Source: Mesocentrotus franciscanus (taxonomy: Eukaryota; Echinodermata; Echinoidea; Camarodonta; Strongylocentrotidae). Taken from it: 64,000 bases of DNA. A program made the position numbers and the translations under genes. Shown piece by piece: positions 47,026-60,900 of this stretch; the stretch's first letter is position 1, and every line of letters starts with the position of its first letter. The notes beneath the pieces were generated by a model, which searched no databases, was not told where the DNA came from, and was given only the letters and a program-made list of their open reading frames with translations. The DNA lies in contig CP137675.1 of assembly GCA_037976565.1 (NCBI GenBank), positions 21,416,446 to 21,480,445 on the forward strand. Direction: 5' to 3'.

Positions 47026-47821
47026 AAACAATTCATCCCTATCTTATTCAAATAATCAAACATTGATTTTTATCTAGTTCATCTTTCTCAATGATTAAAC
47101 TCTTTTATCACGCATTGCACTTTGTCCATCTACGATACCAAACATTATGTTATTATCTCCAGAATCATATATAAATTAGATGGGTTCAAGAAGAACATTA
47201 CACCCACATTAAAGTTACTATGTCCCATTTGCAGGCCAAAAAAATGAAAAGGTTAAATTCCAACGGCATTTGAAAGACAATACTAATTTAGAACTTCCCT
47301 AAAAAAAGGGGGCTTGGAAATGTCTTTAAGTGGGAAAATAACAACTATTAGTTGTCGGATCGACTTAGGAGCTATAGAGCCAGTAAGTAATAGTCTGATT
47401 TTGCAGACCATTGTACTGAATGGTCGTACGTTTTATGCTGCGCAAAAATTCAATCAGTTTAACTTTGGCCATTACAAGAAGTGGGTTATTGATGTAGACA
47501 AATGCTCATGTACCCTTTACAGCTCATTTTATGTATGTTATTACCAAAGATGAAAAAAGCCAGTCAGTCACTCAATAGTGTCTGACAGTGAAGTCTAGCA
47601 AGTAAACGGGTTTCCTTGCACAATTTGAATACTAGGACACTGCTAATGTTTAAATTTCACAGATAGGACATACATGACATATTCATAATTCCTGCAAAGT
47701 TCTACAGAATTTGATGTTGGCTGCAAAAGGCATTGATTACACGACTTAAGGAAACAATGAACGAACGCTGAAAACGCATACTTTCTCCATACTTGATGGT
47801 AAATGCTGTATTATCATAAAA

Positions 47822-47995
47822 ATGTCTCCGACTAGAGTCTTATTTCTTCTGTTAAGTGTCTTGGTGATCTTTAACTCTGGTGTATTAAGTCAGGATGTCA
47901 ATCGAATCACACTAGAAGATGGAGAATTCAAGAATGTACTTGTAGCCATCGATGACCGAGTTCAAGAGGACTCCGACATTATTCAAAACATCAAG
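47822..47995 (+). CDS. Orphan CLCA-like first exon on the plus strand
   Basis: A 58-codon open exon starting MSPTRVLFLLLSVLVIF, a clear hydrophobic signal peptide, followed by RITLEDGEFKNVLVAIDDRV and ending DIIQNIK just before a GT donor (AAG then GTTCGT). It aligns along its length with exon 1 of the minus-strand copies (INLNNGAYSNLLIAID, NIIDNIK) and ends at the same residue and phase 0. It is nonetheless clearly diverged from them, so it is a separate CLCA lineage. It lies head-to-head with copy B, 5.7 kb away. No plus-strand exon 2 or later CLCA exon is visible to the right, where copy C is encoded on the other strand. It may be a truncated gene remnant, or the first exon of a gene whose body was left behind by the tandem duplication. 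Confidence 0.75.
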
Positions 47996-48469
47996 GTTCG
48001 TATTTAGTGAAGCTCCTATACGGTGGATCGAAAATTTATCCAAGTACATTGTTGAAGGTTTTTTGTTTTTTGTTTTGTTTTACCTAACTGGCAACCAAGG
48101 TACTGACCTAAATCCTCTCTGAGGGACTCTATAATGATAATTTATCCCTTACTAAAGGGCACTATAGCGCATCGAATTGGTTTCGAGACTACTGTTCTAC
48201 CACTGAGCCATCGCGCCTCATTAATGAAAGTTAAATTATTCATCACCTTTCATATACCTTCACGTGATGCCAAGTATACTACAGGAGCACAAATTGAAAT
48301 TATGTCATTTGCTGAACCTTCTTTCGGTGAATTTCTGAGGGTGACATTGACATACGGATTTACTAATGTCTCCTATAATGATTCAATTTAATAAAAAAAA
48401 AAAAATGGATATAGGGTCAAACTGTTAAGGAAGGAAAATGCAGATCATATTTTCATAAGAAACATGAAA

Positions 48470-48512
48470 ATAGAGATAGAGATAGACAGAGAGAGAGGGG
48501 AGAGAGAAAGAG

Positions 48513-48568
<56 letters not shown>

Positions 48569-48576
48569 AGAGGGAG

Positions 48577-48625
<49 letters not shown>
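48470..48625. repeat. (GA)n microsatellite
   Basis: Imperfect GA repeat of about 150 bp ending GGAGGGGGGTAAGATAAG. The window's first bases match this end. Confidence 0.9.
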
Positions 48626-48626
<1 letters not shown>

Positions 48627-49727
48627 GGGTAAGATAAGTGATTATATTATGTGTCATTGACAATGTATGAAACTGAAGAAAAGATCAAAACCCATAAGAG
48701 TTTCGAACCGGGCTCTGTCACAGTCGGTTCAGTATAGGTGCAGACAAAGAGCTGACCACGTGACCAACTCCCACCTTTCTGAATTGCATGAGGGTCTTTG
48801 TGTAAACAAAAAGCGATAGGCGGACAACCGATTACTAGATAAACAGATGCAGCCCCTATTCAGAAGGGAAAAAATGACAAAAAAGGGCCGGCAGTCCCTT
48901 CCACCTTTTCGGAGCAACAATGACAACAACATCAACAAAAAAGTTAAAAACAACAACGATAATAACAACAACAACAATGACAACAATGATAGTAACAAAG
49001 AAAATAATATTGACATTTTTTAATTCGTTTAAATTATGACACGTTGCAAAATATAAACTAGGGAAAACCTAGAAATACATATAATAGAAAACAACTGAGT
49101 ATACAGCTTTGTAGCTTTTTCTGATTATTGTGTCATTCATGAATCTGACAAATAATACGTGATGACTAAATTTCGGAAATGAAATCATATAACACATTTC
49201 AAAATGAATTGGCACAAAGCTATATGTACACATAAAAGATAATTAAGCCCTTTTCTGAGTATATGTAACAAATGAAGCTGAGAGATATTGATTGTTAAAA
49301 TAGGAAATAAACATCTGGCTTAATATTATGATATAATTGTTTGTTTGTCTGTTTGATTTTATTTCTGCATTTTTCAACATAATAAAAACATAAACAAAAG
49401 TCAAAATACATATATTTTCATATCAAAATATAAATGAATTAAGTATTTATCCTAAAAATACCATAGTTGAATCATTTCAAAATTGAAAAATGCAGGAGAC
49501 CGCCATCTTAAGCTGGAGCTTGAACACGATAGCAGCCTCAGAAAAGGAATTCGAAATAGCTGAAGGAAAACTTAACCATCGAAACGTAAATGTATTGAAT
49601 AATTTCCATAGATGTTGCAAAGATGCGACAAAACATGGTTTGTGGGCTATCATTAAGATATTAGTTCATTAACCGAATTTTGGCTTTACTTTTGACAATG
49701 ATGCTGGTCCATCTCCATTTACAGGAT

Positions 49728-50330
49728 TTTTTTTTTAAATCCATATTTTTCCCTCCACAGGAATTTTATTGATTTTCATTCGCAACAAATTAACAAACAT
49801 ATATTCAAGGTAATTTACATTTATAATTTAAATAAAATTGCCTACTCAAGGTACAAATATTTGTTGAACTGTTGAGTTAACAGAAGACAAACATATTTTC
49901 AATATTGTATTTCTGTTGTTCATGGAAACAAAATGGAAAAACTGTACAAGAGACACACATTATCGTTTGATTATTGGGTTATACAATTACATTGTTGTGA
50001 CCACTGTCAATGATTTGGAAAACATATCTCAAATTGGCAACACCATAAAGATGATGCACAATAATCCAGTTCGGAGTTATAGTATGTGCATGACCAGGTC
50101 AAGATCGACTGTACCAAATTGTGAGGTCAACCGAGTTCAGGCTCCCCGTCACTGCCAAGGGCACCCAATCACCCGCCCCAGGACAACAATTCCACACACC
50201 TCTCACCAGCACAATAGTTACTGCTACGTCAGACAAGCTCCACCATTGCACCGATGAGAGGCCGCATGGCACCACCGTCCCGAAACATGCGACCGAGCGC
50301 CCCTGGCCATGACAAGGAGCCTAAAAACTC
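49728..50330 (-). mobile_element. Same retroelement, 3' flank of C, right end missing
   Basis: Closely similar to 26591-27190, beginning with the same TTTACAGGATT boundary and T-run. The sequence corresponding to 27240-27373, with the second target repeat, is deleted. Confidence 0.62.
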
Positions 50331-50421
50331 GCTAAGTGTTCTTGAAAGTTATGTAATCATTCATGTATGCATCAACCATGAAGAAGTGAAATTCAAAACT
50401 TTTGAACATTGTTTGTCATAT

Positions 50422-50905
50422 TGACCAGATAATCTAGTATTGGACCACATTGACTTATTCCATGTCATAATAGTTATTTGACACGAAGATGATAAAAAAC
50501 AAAACATAAACTTAAACGAGATAATTTACTAACAAACGCGCATTGCCCAGATAATCTAGTATTGGACTATATTGATTTATTTCATATCATAATAGTTTTT
50601 TTACACAAAGATGATAAAAAACAAAACATAAACTTAAACGAGATAATTTACTAACAAACGCGCATTGGCCAGATAATCTAGTATTGGACCATATTGATTT
50701 ATTTCATATCATAGTAGTTATTTTACACAAAGATGATAAAAAAAAAACCATAAACTTAAACGAGATAATTTACTAACAAACGCGCATTGACCAGATAATC
50801 TAGTAGCGGACTATATTGATTTATTCCATGTCATAAAAGTTATTTTACACGAAGATGAAACAAAAGCAAAGCAAACACTAAAGCGAGATAATTTACTAAA
50901 TTTCA
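50422..50905. repeat. Tandem repeat, about 123 bp x 4, 3' flank of C
   Basis: CAGATAATCTAGTA recurs at 50425, 50548, 50670 and 50792. Units contain TTACACAAAGATGATAAAAA and AACGAGATAATTTACTAAC. A (about 1520) and B (about 27497) have one unit each. Confidence 0.85.
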
Positions 50906-51016
50906 TAATTTTTAGCAGTCGATTATATATTCTGTTTAGTTTGTTTCAGAATATATATTCATTATTTTTCTACTTAATCATACATAAAGTGTTTAATGCT
51001 TTTTGTTGGCATTTTG

Positions 51017-51022
51017 TTTATT
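51017..51022 (-). promoter_or_regulatory. Candidate poly(A) signal of copy C
   Basis: AATAAA on the minus strand about 265 bp past the stop, in the same local context as in copies A and B. Confidence 0.35.
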
Positions 51023-51286
51023 TACCTTTTTGGAGGAGGCGTCCTCAATACACAATTCTCAATTCCAAGGTAATCAAGAAAACTTATATTTTTTTAGCGT
51101 GCAACTAAGTATTTTCAATACTGATCAAATATTCATATGCCACACGACACCTAAACTTAACGTGAATTATAACAATAGATTCTAGAGAACTTTCATTAAC
51201 CGATGAAGAAAAAAATGTTTGCTTTAGTAGCTCCACAATAATCTGCGCAATCCGATGTGTCCTACAGGACAGGTAAAACTTGTGAA

Positions 51287-51900
51287 TCAATCTGTAGAGA
51301 AAGCAGGATTATCATAGGTAGGATTCTGTTGTACCATCTCTGTATCAGGAACATCTTGCTGTATCCATGCTGATTCAGGCGGTGTGATAGGCTTCACTTG
51401 GACGAGGCTGTGCTTCAGATAGTAGATGTACATCAAACTGACACCTGCCACGATGCTTACTGCACCTAATGCACAAGAAAAGCCAATGATTAGGGCCTGG
51501 TCTTCTCGTCCAGTTGGTTCCTTAGATTCTGTGGTCTCTGGATGTGTCGCTGTGACTTCTGATGTAGCTTCGGTACTAATCTCTGTCACTGCATCAGTAG
51601 CAAGCATGGTAGGGTCCACTGTGGGAGTTACAGCCAATGGTATGAAACGAATCGACAAGGACGCAATGTTGGACAACTGTCCTCCGTTCCCAGCCTTATC
51701 CCAAACCCGAATAGCAAAGTAATAGACGATATCTTCCCCCTTCTCTGGGAGGGTGATAGTGACACTCTCAATAACTCCTGATGGATTGATATGGGATAGG
51801 TTCCCATATACCAGTTGATCCTGAGTGACCCTGTTACTGTTGTCGAAGTTGTCCCGTACCTCAGAGAAGTTGGTGGAATAGCGGAGTTCGTAACTGTAGG
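51287..51900 (-). other. Copy C last exon: very short stalk, TM helix, NPTY tail
   Basis: The region between the FN3-like part and the membrane is only about 36 residues and holds a single remnant repeat (HPETTESKEPT). The membrane helix (ALIIGFSCALGAVSIVAGVS) and the tail (QQNPTYDNPAFSTD) are conserved. Copy C would hold its ectodomain much closer to the membrane than copy A. Confidence 0.83.
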
Positions 51901-54900
51901 CTTTAGGGAAGAAATTAAAATAAATGCAGAAAAAATATTTTAAAATGACTAAATAACCATGACTATGAGCACATGTAGGTATAATGAAAATCAAAAATGA
52001 ATCACCAATAAATAAGCTAACTGGAAAGTAGTTTTAAAGATGAGATGAGATGAGAGTAAATGAACTGGGTATGCTGCTGTGTGGCTAAATCTGAAGTCGA
52101 TTTCAAAGTATGTTTTCTTCTGATCACCTTTCCACGTTACTTGCAATAGTTATGTGTAAATTTGATGGTGTAAATTCACATGCGAATTACTAAAACTTGT
52201 ATTGGGTAAGACATGTTACATTCTAAAGACAGTGAAGATTAGTTTACCTGTTCCTTGGTCCATGTCATCTCCTACAGCAGTCCAGCTGAGGGTCACCGTG
52301 CTGTTGTCATAGGAGAAAGAGGTGTAGACCAGGTCCTGGATACGAGAAGGTGGTAGGGTATCAGGAGCGTTGGGAGTATAGCTTTCGACTTTGAAGACTC
52401 CTCCCGATGTTGTACGCATGAAAGATGGCTCTGCTACGGTCTCCACCTCAACTGGGGCCGATCGTCTGCCTGGATTAACATATTTTAGGGAGGATATTAG
52501 TACGCAAACATTATTATACACTCAAACGGCAATATTACTTTGCATCACGTGTTGTGCCACTCAAACTAAATGAATCTGTCTGCAGTTATCCGTAGTTTAA
52601 AATATTCGAGCCAGATGGTAGCAAAGAGTAGATTTCTGAAATGAAACATTTTACCTTATTTATGTTCATATTCATAAGTTCGTGATGAATTTATTGAAGA
52701 AAGAGAGGAGAGAAAATACCCTTTTTCCTCTAAATGACATGAAGTTTAATATGAAACGATGACACCCTCTGAAAATCGAATGCATGTCTTTGCTAATATA
52801 TGAAAGAGCCCAATCGGAGAACGGTTGTTTCTTTGAATATTACGCAATGCTATACTAGATTGATAGAAAATCGAATATGAAACATTTGTTTGGAAAATTG
52901 GGGTATCTAAAATCACAATGCACAAACAGGCACATTCTTTTATAAAAATGATAAGGAAATGTTAATTATTATTTCCTAAAAATGATTTATGTTAAGTTAG
53001 GAATTCCTTGGTCTAGTCATTTACCACTAGCCATGTGCTATCTCTATGTCTCCTTTTCAAATGCCCCCTCCCAAATCGTATTCTTATAATCTTTACGGTT
53101 TACTTCATGAAGCCTTTCCTTTCATTGAAAGAAAAGAAACAGGGAGTGCATGGAAGTATTCGACTCACTTCTTCGCTTTTCTGCGGCTTCGATTACGTCT
53201 TCATAGCCGAGGACATTGACCTTGACGTTATATCTGCCATTAGAAGCGAAGTTTAGAAAGAACCCTGAGTATGTTCCATCATCTTTGAATAAGTCTGAAC
53301 CTGGTGGATGCATAGAGAAGAAGAAGAAGAAGAAGAAGAAGAAGAAGAAGAGGGAGGAGGAGGAGGAGGAGGAGGAGGAGAAGAAGAAGAAGAGATTGAA
53401 TAAATTCCGAAAGAAGTCGATATAATTCTTGTGGCGCCAAAAATGTACGTATGGGAGCTGCCCCCCAACAAAAAAATAGGGGCTTGTTTTCTGCGCCCCT
53501 CTCGATCTGCCACTGAAAGATATATTAAGCTTAACGCAGTGTACTAAATACTGTATGCCATATACCACAATGTCTCTTTGCGCTCCAAGAATAAGAATAA
53601 GAAGAAAACTATTAGAAAAATATTAGTAAGATGATAATAGGTACAATTCCTTCCATGTACGATAAAATATTTCAGCTTTGCTGTGTTTGTTTAAATATAG
53701 CCCATGGGTGAAGAAATTAACTCAATTCTCTTTTCATGAACTCTGAATCCATTATCCATTCGCTTTGCCCAGAAAACTGAAAGGTACAGAAAATTGACAT
53801 TTTAAGCACAAAAGTGGAAGAAGTTAATATCTTGAACCAAGTTAATTTCCCGACTGTAGCCACTGCGTACACACTGATTCCCAAAGAGCATGAATTTATG
53901 ATTGGAATGTGGGTTCAATATAGTGAGTTAAGTAATTAATCATATTAATGGCACAATAACAAGATACTATGTTTCACCTGATCCGTTATCAAGCAGTGTC
54001 ATCGTGGTCGTGGAGGAAGAGGCGTCTGAAATGATAGCTGTGACGTCAGCATTGAGAACAGGTTGGTAATCTTGTTGAACCTGAGTATAGATAGCTAGTG
54101 CCGGAGTTTGAGAAAAGTCCACTTCCTGCAAAACCAATCATCAACATCAAATTAAAAATATCACAGAATGAATAAAAGGCAGAACGCTTGAATAACACAA
54201 TAAAAAAAGGACTTTCTAAGTGGGGAAAAAATAAAAACCAATATTATATCATTAAAAAACTAAAACGAAATATCAAAAGATTGGTGATATTCTTTTTAAA
54301 TACATGAATATGCTTAGGAAGCTCTAAGAGATCAAATCACTATAAAGGTTAATATACCGGTTTCTCACAATTCTCACACTTATAGTTCTATGTCCTCATT
54401 GTAAAAATAACAACAACAAAAGCAACAACAAAATCCTAACTAATGGTTCGTAGAATGGCATTACTCGGGGCTTTGGACATATTATTATAAAAACAATGAG
54501 CATTTCTATTTGCAAGGAAGGGATGCGTACGTAGAATCCTTACATTACCAATTGTGATTGGGTAGACTTCATTTACAAGTACATTTATGCATAAAGTGTT
54601 CTTGTTTTTATTATAACACGATCGCAAAGACTTTAAGAAACCAACCTAAGGCAATTTCAATAGCCCTGTCGGTCACTTCTGCACGAACATTATAATGACA
54701 TGTTACGTAATCCGAATAATATTTCTATGATTATGGAATACAACCATGAATAGAAATTGCCTTTAAGTTGATTTCTTGAAAGATGTTTCAATCATTTAAT
54801 TGTAAGAATAAACCTGGAGATAGGCTTGTAAACTTACATTTGTTCCTAGTAGAACAGTGACTGTGACTGGCTTGTATTCCTCCGTACTTGGTTTAGATGT

Positions 54901-57900
54901 TACTGCCACACTAGCATACTCGGTAGCTACTTGGGTATTGTGTATTGTAACATTCCATCTACCAGGCTTTAGAAATGAATATGGATACATTATTATTGAT
55001 TTCCGAAGGATGGTCCAAGACACCCAACCTAACATTCATTATCAAGGGAACTTATGAACATCGCAAATATAATCATGGAAACAAAATGAACATGTTCAGC
55101 ATAGACCTTGTCTATGAGATAGATGACACGACGCAAAATTACCCCAAAGTAATTCTGGTCTGTAAAATATTCAAGAAATCGAAGAAAACAATGAGCAGCA
55201 CATGGATACAGAATCCACTTAAAACATCACGTTTTTATTTTACTTCAAACCGTAGATTGTGTTTTTTGAAAACCATTTATGGAGAGATTAAACGACACGA
55301 GACGATATTCAAATGTAATAGATAGTACCTCTATTTCCATCTTCACTGCAATAATGGTAAGATTTTTCGAATAATAATTGGTGAATACCAAAATCGAACG
55401 ACAATAAACAAAGAATTCACCTGCGCTACCGGTAGGTTGACCGTTACAATCTTCGTGTTGGGATCAATATTATAACGTTGATCATATTCATCAACGCGAG
55501 TACCGTCTGGTCCAGTGACTACAACCGATATCAACGAACTCGTCGTCCATATCACAGTGATCACCGTCTCGTTACCCAATGCGGCATCGATGATTACTGG
55601 AACGACCTCAAGACCAGGATATATTTCGATGACGATCTCGGAACTGTAGATCTTTGATGAAAAATGAAATATATCTCTAACTCTGGATGAATGTGGACTA
55701 AATGATAAGTCAGAATTTGTGGCAGGTTATCAAGTAAAATATGTTTTTATTTCTGTAGTACATTTCGAAAGAATAATTCAAATTTGTCGATGCAAACTTT
55801 ACTTTCGTACATGTGTCAATAATCAAAAACGTTATGAACGAACTACAAGAGAATTATTGATATATGCTTCTCATATATTCTACTATGTATGTATACCTCC
55901 ATGTTACAAAATAATAATTGTGAATGCAAGAAAAACAAATACAAACAAATAACAAAAGGAATAGTATACTGCAGTTATTGAAACGAATGATGACAAGTAT
56001 AAGTCACACAATCCTATCGAGTAGTGATTCTTCCTTTTATTGTATCTGGGTTTGGGGACATAAGAACTCTTAACCATTCTGAACGAATCCAATTATGATA
56101 ATGTAACATACTTTGATTTATGGCTGATTTATACATATATGCTTTTAAAATGCACAATATTTTATTATCAAATTATGTCAATCATTTTCGCCTGTCTCCA
56201 TAACTCTGTTCCCATGTAAGTACTTTGGAAGCTATTAAGGCTGTAAAGAACAAAAATGTTCTGTATTGCTCTTTGGTTTACCTTTTGTTCCCTTTCTTAT
56301 GTTTTGTTTGTTTTGTTTTGTATATTTTTTTATCGGTTTCTATAGAGAATGCAGCTAATGAGTGGTAAAGTGTGACGTCATCAACAAATGTTTTTAGAAT
56401 TTTTCAATTTGAACTTCATTTTCCGAAAGCATCAAAAATAATGTCCAAATGTCGAAAACCAATTGAATATGTTAAGTATTGGCTGATATACGACCATCTG
56501 AATAAATAGATTTCCTATAGGAACTCAGTGTTATTTTGTTCTGGTTCATAACATTACGAACCAGAAAAAATAACAACATTTGGACATTATTTGTTATACT
56601 TTTCGGAAAATGAAGTTCTAATTGAGAAATTCTAAAAATTGATTTTCGGTTTTACTGGAAGCAGGAAAATAAGGGGATTAGGTCAGTAAAATTTTGAGCA
56701 AAATTTGATCAAAAACAATAAAGTTATGAATTTTCGAAGTCAAACACAAATTGGCAACTCTGTGACGAATGTTGCGAGTTCCCCTCACATGCGCTCCGTA
56801 AAAATTCAGAAAATTCTGTTTTTGCCCTACAGAAAATTTGCAGTCATACATGCATCCTTAATATAATTATTGTATTTTTGTTTGTTGATAGTACCCCTGT
56901 ATGAAACAAATCTATTCCGTCACCAATAACTAAGAAAATTATTGTTTATGAAATTTTCTGTACGAAGGAAATGGGAGGGGAGCTCGTAAGATACGTCACA
57001 TAGTTGCCAAATTGTGTTTGATTGATTGCAACTTTAAAAAACCATAACTTTCTTATTTTTAATCGGATTTTGCTCAAACTTTCACTGACCCGTTCCTTCC
57101 ATTTTCTGCTTCTATTATTACGAGGATAGACCTCCCCTTTAACCTACGTTTGCACTTCCTTCCCCGGCCCCCTCCTCTGCTTAACAACTGGCGGTCCTTG
57201 CCCGAATATATACCTGTATGGGAACAGTCCCAACGCCGACACCAGGTCTCTCTGTTATAGTACTCTGGAAGGCCTGGATGAGACATGTCCCAGTTCCTGT
57301 ATCAGAACAGAAGGTGGAGATACCAGAAGTCATGGTGGAAAGATCTTCCATCTGCTGGTCAGCTGAGTTGCTTATGGTGATGCTGTCAATTATGACTCCC
57401 GAGTTCTCAATGTCGTCATACGTGTCGCTGATGTATGGAACATTATTCTCTCCGCCATCACTGAGGAGTAAGATGTATCCACCTTGCGCGTATGATCCCA
57501 GTACCTAGAAATAAAAACATGACTGTTTCATGAACTTTATTGTTTGTTTCATTATATAAACGTTTCTTTGAAGAACCGGAGAATTTAATGTTAAAGCCTG
57601 ACATAATTTCATGTCAATGAAGTTGGTACTTTTGGAGCTGGATCACACAAAGAAAGAGGTTTTATTAAAAGCTTGTAGAGTGCTGTAGTAGAAACCATCT
57701 TGTCATAGCCAACATATGGTTTAAGGATAAATACAGGAGAAGGAAAACAGAAGTATTCTGATAAATGAATAACGAACTGTACAGGGCAACAGGCAAGGCC
57801 ATAGAAAAGTGGCTTGAAGAGCAGTGTGAGGAGATTGAAGCTTTAGAGAAAAGAGGCCGAAGCAACATGATGTATGCCAAAGTCAGGTAACTTAATGAAA

Positions 57901-60900
57901 CAGATCAAAAAAGAAGATCTGTATAAGAATATTTTTCAAATCTGGAGAAGGGCTAACTGGTGTCTCAGATATTCAAAAGAAACACATAGAAGAACTGTAC
58001 GATAAGGAAGCAGAACCTGAAGCCATTCAAAGGAAAGTGAAGAGCAAGGAGACCAAGATAATATGGGTCCATCAATACTAAGCTCAGAAGCTCAAAAGGC
58101 TCAATAGAAATGCAGGACAGAGGAAAACTGGATAGGTCATATCTTACGTGGGAGGGGGGACATCTTGTAAGGGAAGATAGATGGTAAACAGGGAAGAGGA
58201 AGACCAAGAATTGGGATGGTGTCAGGATTTGTATAGATGACGGATCAAAGGACATAATGAAGAAGAAGGCTAAAGATAGAGAGGGATGGAGAAGGAACTA
58301 AAGAAGGCTCTTGAGTATGGACCTGCCTGTGGCAGAACACCAGAGATAAAAAGAGAGAATTTCAGGTTGAAAGTGGATCGATGACAATCGACTGCGATAA
58401 TAAAATATGGGTTACATAATAACAGGTACTTTCACAATAACGTTTAGATATTTGAAACATTGACAGATTAGAAACTGATTGGTGACATAAAGAGAAACAT
58501 GGTACCTGAATGCCCGACAGTATTCCACATCCAATACACGTACCGCCTCCAGCGGATGGAGGCAAGGCGTTGACGAGACTTTGCCTCGAGGCTGTATCAG
58601 TAATGTCGATGAGATTCGCTCTGATGTCAGATGTACTTTCGAAGACTACGATTCCAAGCTTGCTTCCGTCTGGAATAACATTCATGATGTAGTCAGTAGA
58701 TGATTGGATCATTCTGTCAAACCTGTTCCCCTACAAGTAAGGACGTGACACGGTATGAAAAATGCTCTGTTAAAAGCATTGTTTTTCGTCTTTCACTTTC
58801 CTTAATGCCACAATAATTCAAAATATCAAACCTACAGTACACATGAACGATACAATTGTTGTAATGTCAAACACACAACATACGCCACAAAACAGTCACA
58901 TTTTTATTTGATTTGTAAATACTTTTTTAAAGTATCTTCATTTATATGTTGATTTAGGTCAAGTTCTAACCACATTAACATTAAATGAAGGTATTTTACT
59001 TGACTTTGCTATGATAAAATCAGGACTGAATGCCTTTATAAAAAAAGAAAGAATGGCGTTTTGGATAAAGATAGTTAATAACTTCCAATACATAAAATAA
59101 TGAAAATAATTTCAATGCAAAGTTTTTAAAAATATTTTGGAGTTACATATTTGCTTCTTTAAGGCAATAATACTGATTAAAGTCTACCACATAGAAAAGG
59201 TGAACGTTGGGGACGCAAAGTCTCTATACAATAAAAGCTCGACAATTTAGTGATGTAAGCATGGTTGTTAAGAAGCATAGCCGTTTGCACACATTGATTT
59301 ATCATAAGGAACGTAAAGTAGTACATTTATATTTAAATAATCCAATCCCAACCCGAAAAACAAGTATGAGAGCAAAGGAATTTGGCCTAAATTAAGCAAT
59401 GGCTAAATTCGCACTGTCCTGAACAATAAAACAATCACTAACTTACTGCCATACTACCACTGATGTCGAGCACAAGTACCACACTTCTGATTGTAGATAG
59501 CTGGATGACATTGAATGTAGGAGTGGTGTTTGAGGCAGGTTGGATACCTGCTGTGAAGTCTGTTGTTCGCTCTGTCATTACCGTCCAAGCACTGTCACCA
59601 TTGCATTTATTATTCATCAAGTTTGGTGCTAGAGGATTGTGTAAGTTATTTGGATCTGATTGATCGTCACTACAAAACTCCTCTATCTGAAATACGGATT
59701 AAATCCCTCAATTAGATTTTAGGTTATTGGAAAACATTAATTGAATAATCAATTGAAAGCTGTTCAGCGAGTAGTTCGAGGAGCTAAAACACAAATTTTA
59801 TCCAGTGTATTTGTGAAAGATTTATTTAAATGTAAATATGAATCCATCATTACGACAATGTAATAGTAATTATTAACTAACATAGAAAATGAAGCAACCG
59901 TTTCACTCCAGGCGCAGTTCTAGAAGATTTGTTTCTCCCTCTCTTCTGTTTTGAGGGGGTGTGGCTTTTGTGGGCTTGGGTTCTTGCATTTTTTTAAAGC
60001 ATGTGCTTTCCTAAAATTAATGTATAATCAATACAAATGGGAAGGGGAGACTTTAATATTTAATATTTTGTTTGGAGGAGGGGGTTGAGGCCCGAGCCCC
60101 CTCATCCCCTTCTAGAACATCTACTGCTTGATCACGATGCCAGACTTACCGAATGTATATGAGCATCCCTGGTTCCAAATAACAATGAAGCGGTCGCAGT
60201 TTGTCCTTTAGTATGAGGAACGAAGCGGCAATCGGGATCATAACCAGTGTAAGGATCACTTTGGCATGGAGTTCCACCAGGCATCACAACATGTCCCTTG
60301 ATCTTTAGAGAACAGCGGGTCCCTTCAGTACCTACACCGGGTGCGTCATAGGCAGGGGCACCAACGCCCTTACCATCATAGTGCTCCTTGAATAACCCCC
60401 AACGTAGATAGCCCCAATTTCGAACTAACATGTTGTCTGTTTAAAATTTAAAAAAAAAAAAAAGTGACTCATTGGAAATCACGTTTAAGCATGTTAATGC
60501 CTCTCTCTGTAAATGAGATCTGACCAAAATATTTTAGTAATATTTAGTAATTGTAGAAAGCCAGTGGGTTAAATTATTTTTAGTTTTCTTCTTCTTTCTT
60601 TTCTTCTTCTTCTATTTTCTAATTTGTTCTTCTTCTTTTTTCTTTGTTGCTTCTTCTTTTGCTCTCTCTTTACTTGCTTGCATTAGTATTCATTTCATTA
60701 ATAACATATTTTCATTTGCACAATTAGCGACCCACCTGTGGGACCAAACGTGTCTTCTCGGTATATCTCGTTTAGAATATAGTCCGGCGTCATGTGCATC
60801 AGAATTCCTCCTTTCCCACATCCTGCTAGGTTATCGACAAACGGCTCGTCATCAGGAAAGTTGTGCACGATAATGTTGGCCGACTCTAGCGTTTCGGTTC

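Larger units (their letters stand above)
46396..48600. other. Segment present only at the B/C junction
   Basis: Not represented at the A/B junction, where the sequence passes directly from the homolog of about 46395 to that of about 48800. It holds SINE DNA, the orphan plus-strand CLCA exon (47822-47995) and a GA tract. The left end of the window matches its right edge, so another copy may exist left of position 1. Confidence 0.65.
48626..51286. other. 3' flank of copy C
   Basis: Homologous to 1-2056 and 25660-27964. It contains the truncated retroelement and a four-fold repeat at 50422. A 60-codon frame at 49490 is not conserved in A or B and is not a gene. Confidence 0.6.

Noticed and set aside
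49490..49672. 60-codon plus-strand frame (MQETAILSWSL...) present in the 3' flank of every unit
   Set aside because: The A version meets an early stop and the B version has a frameshift, so the frame is not conserved. It is probably chance in duplicated flank.
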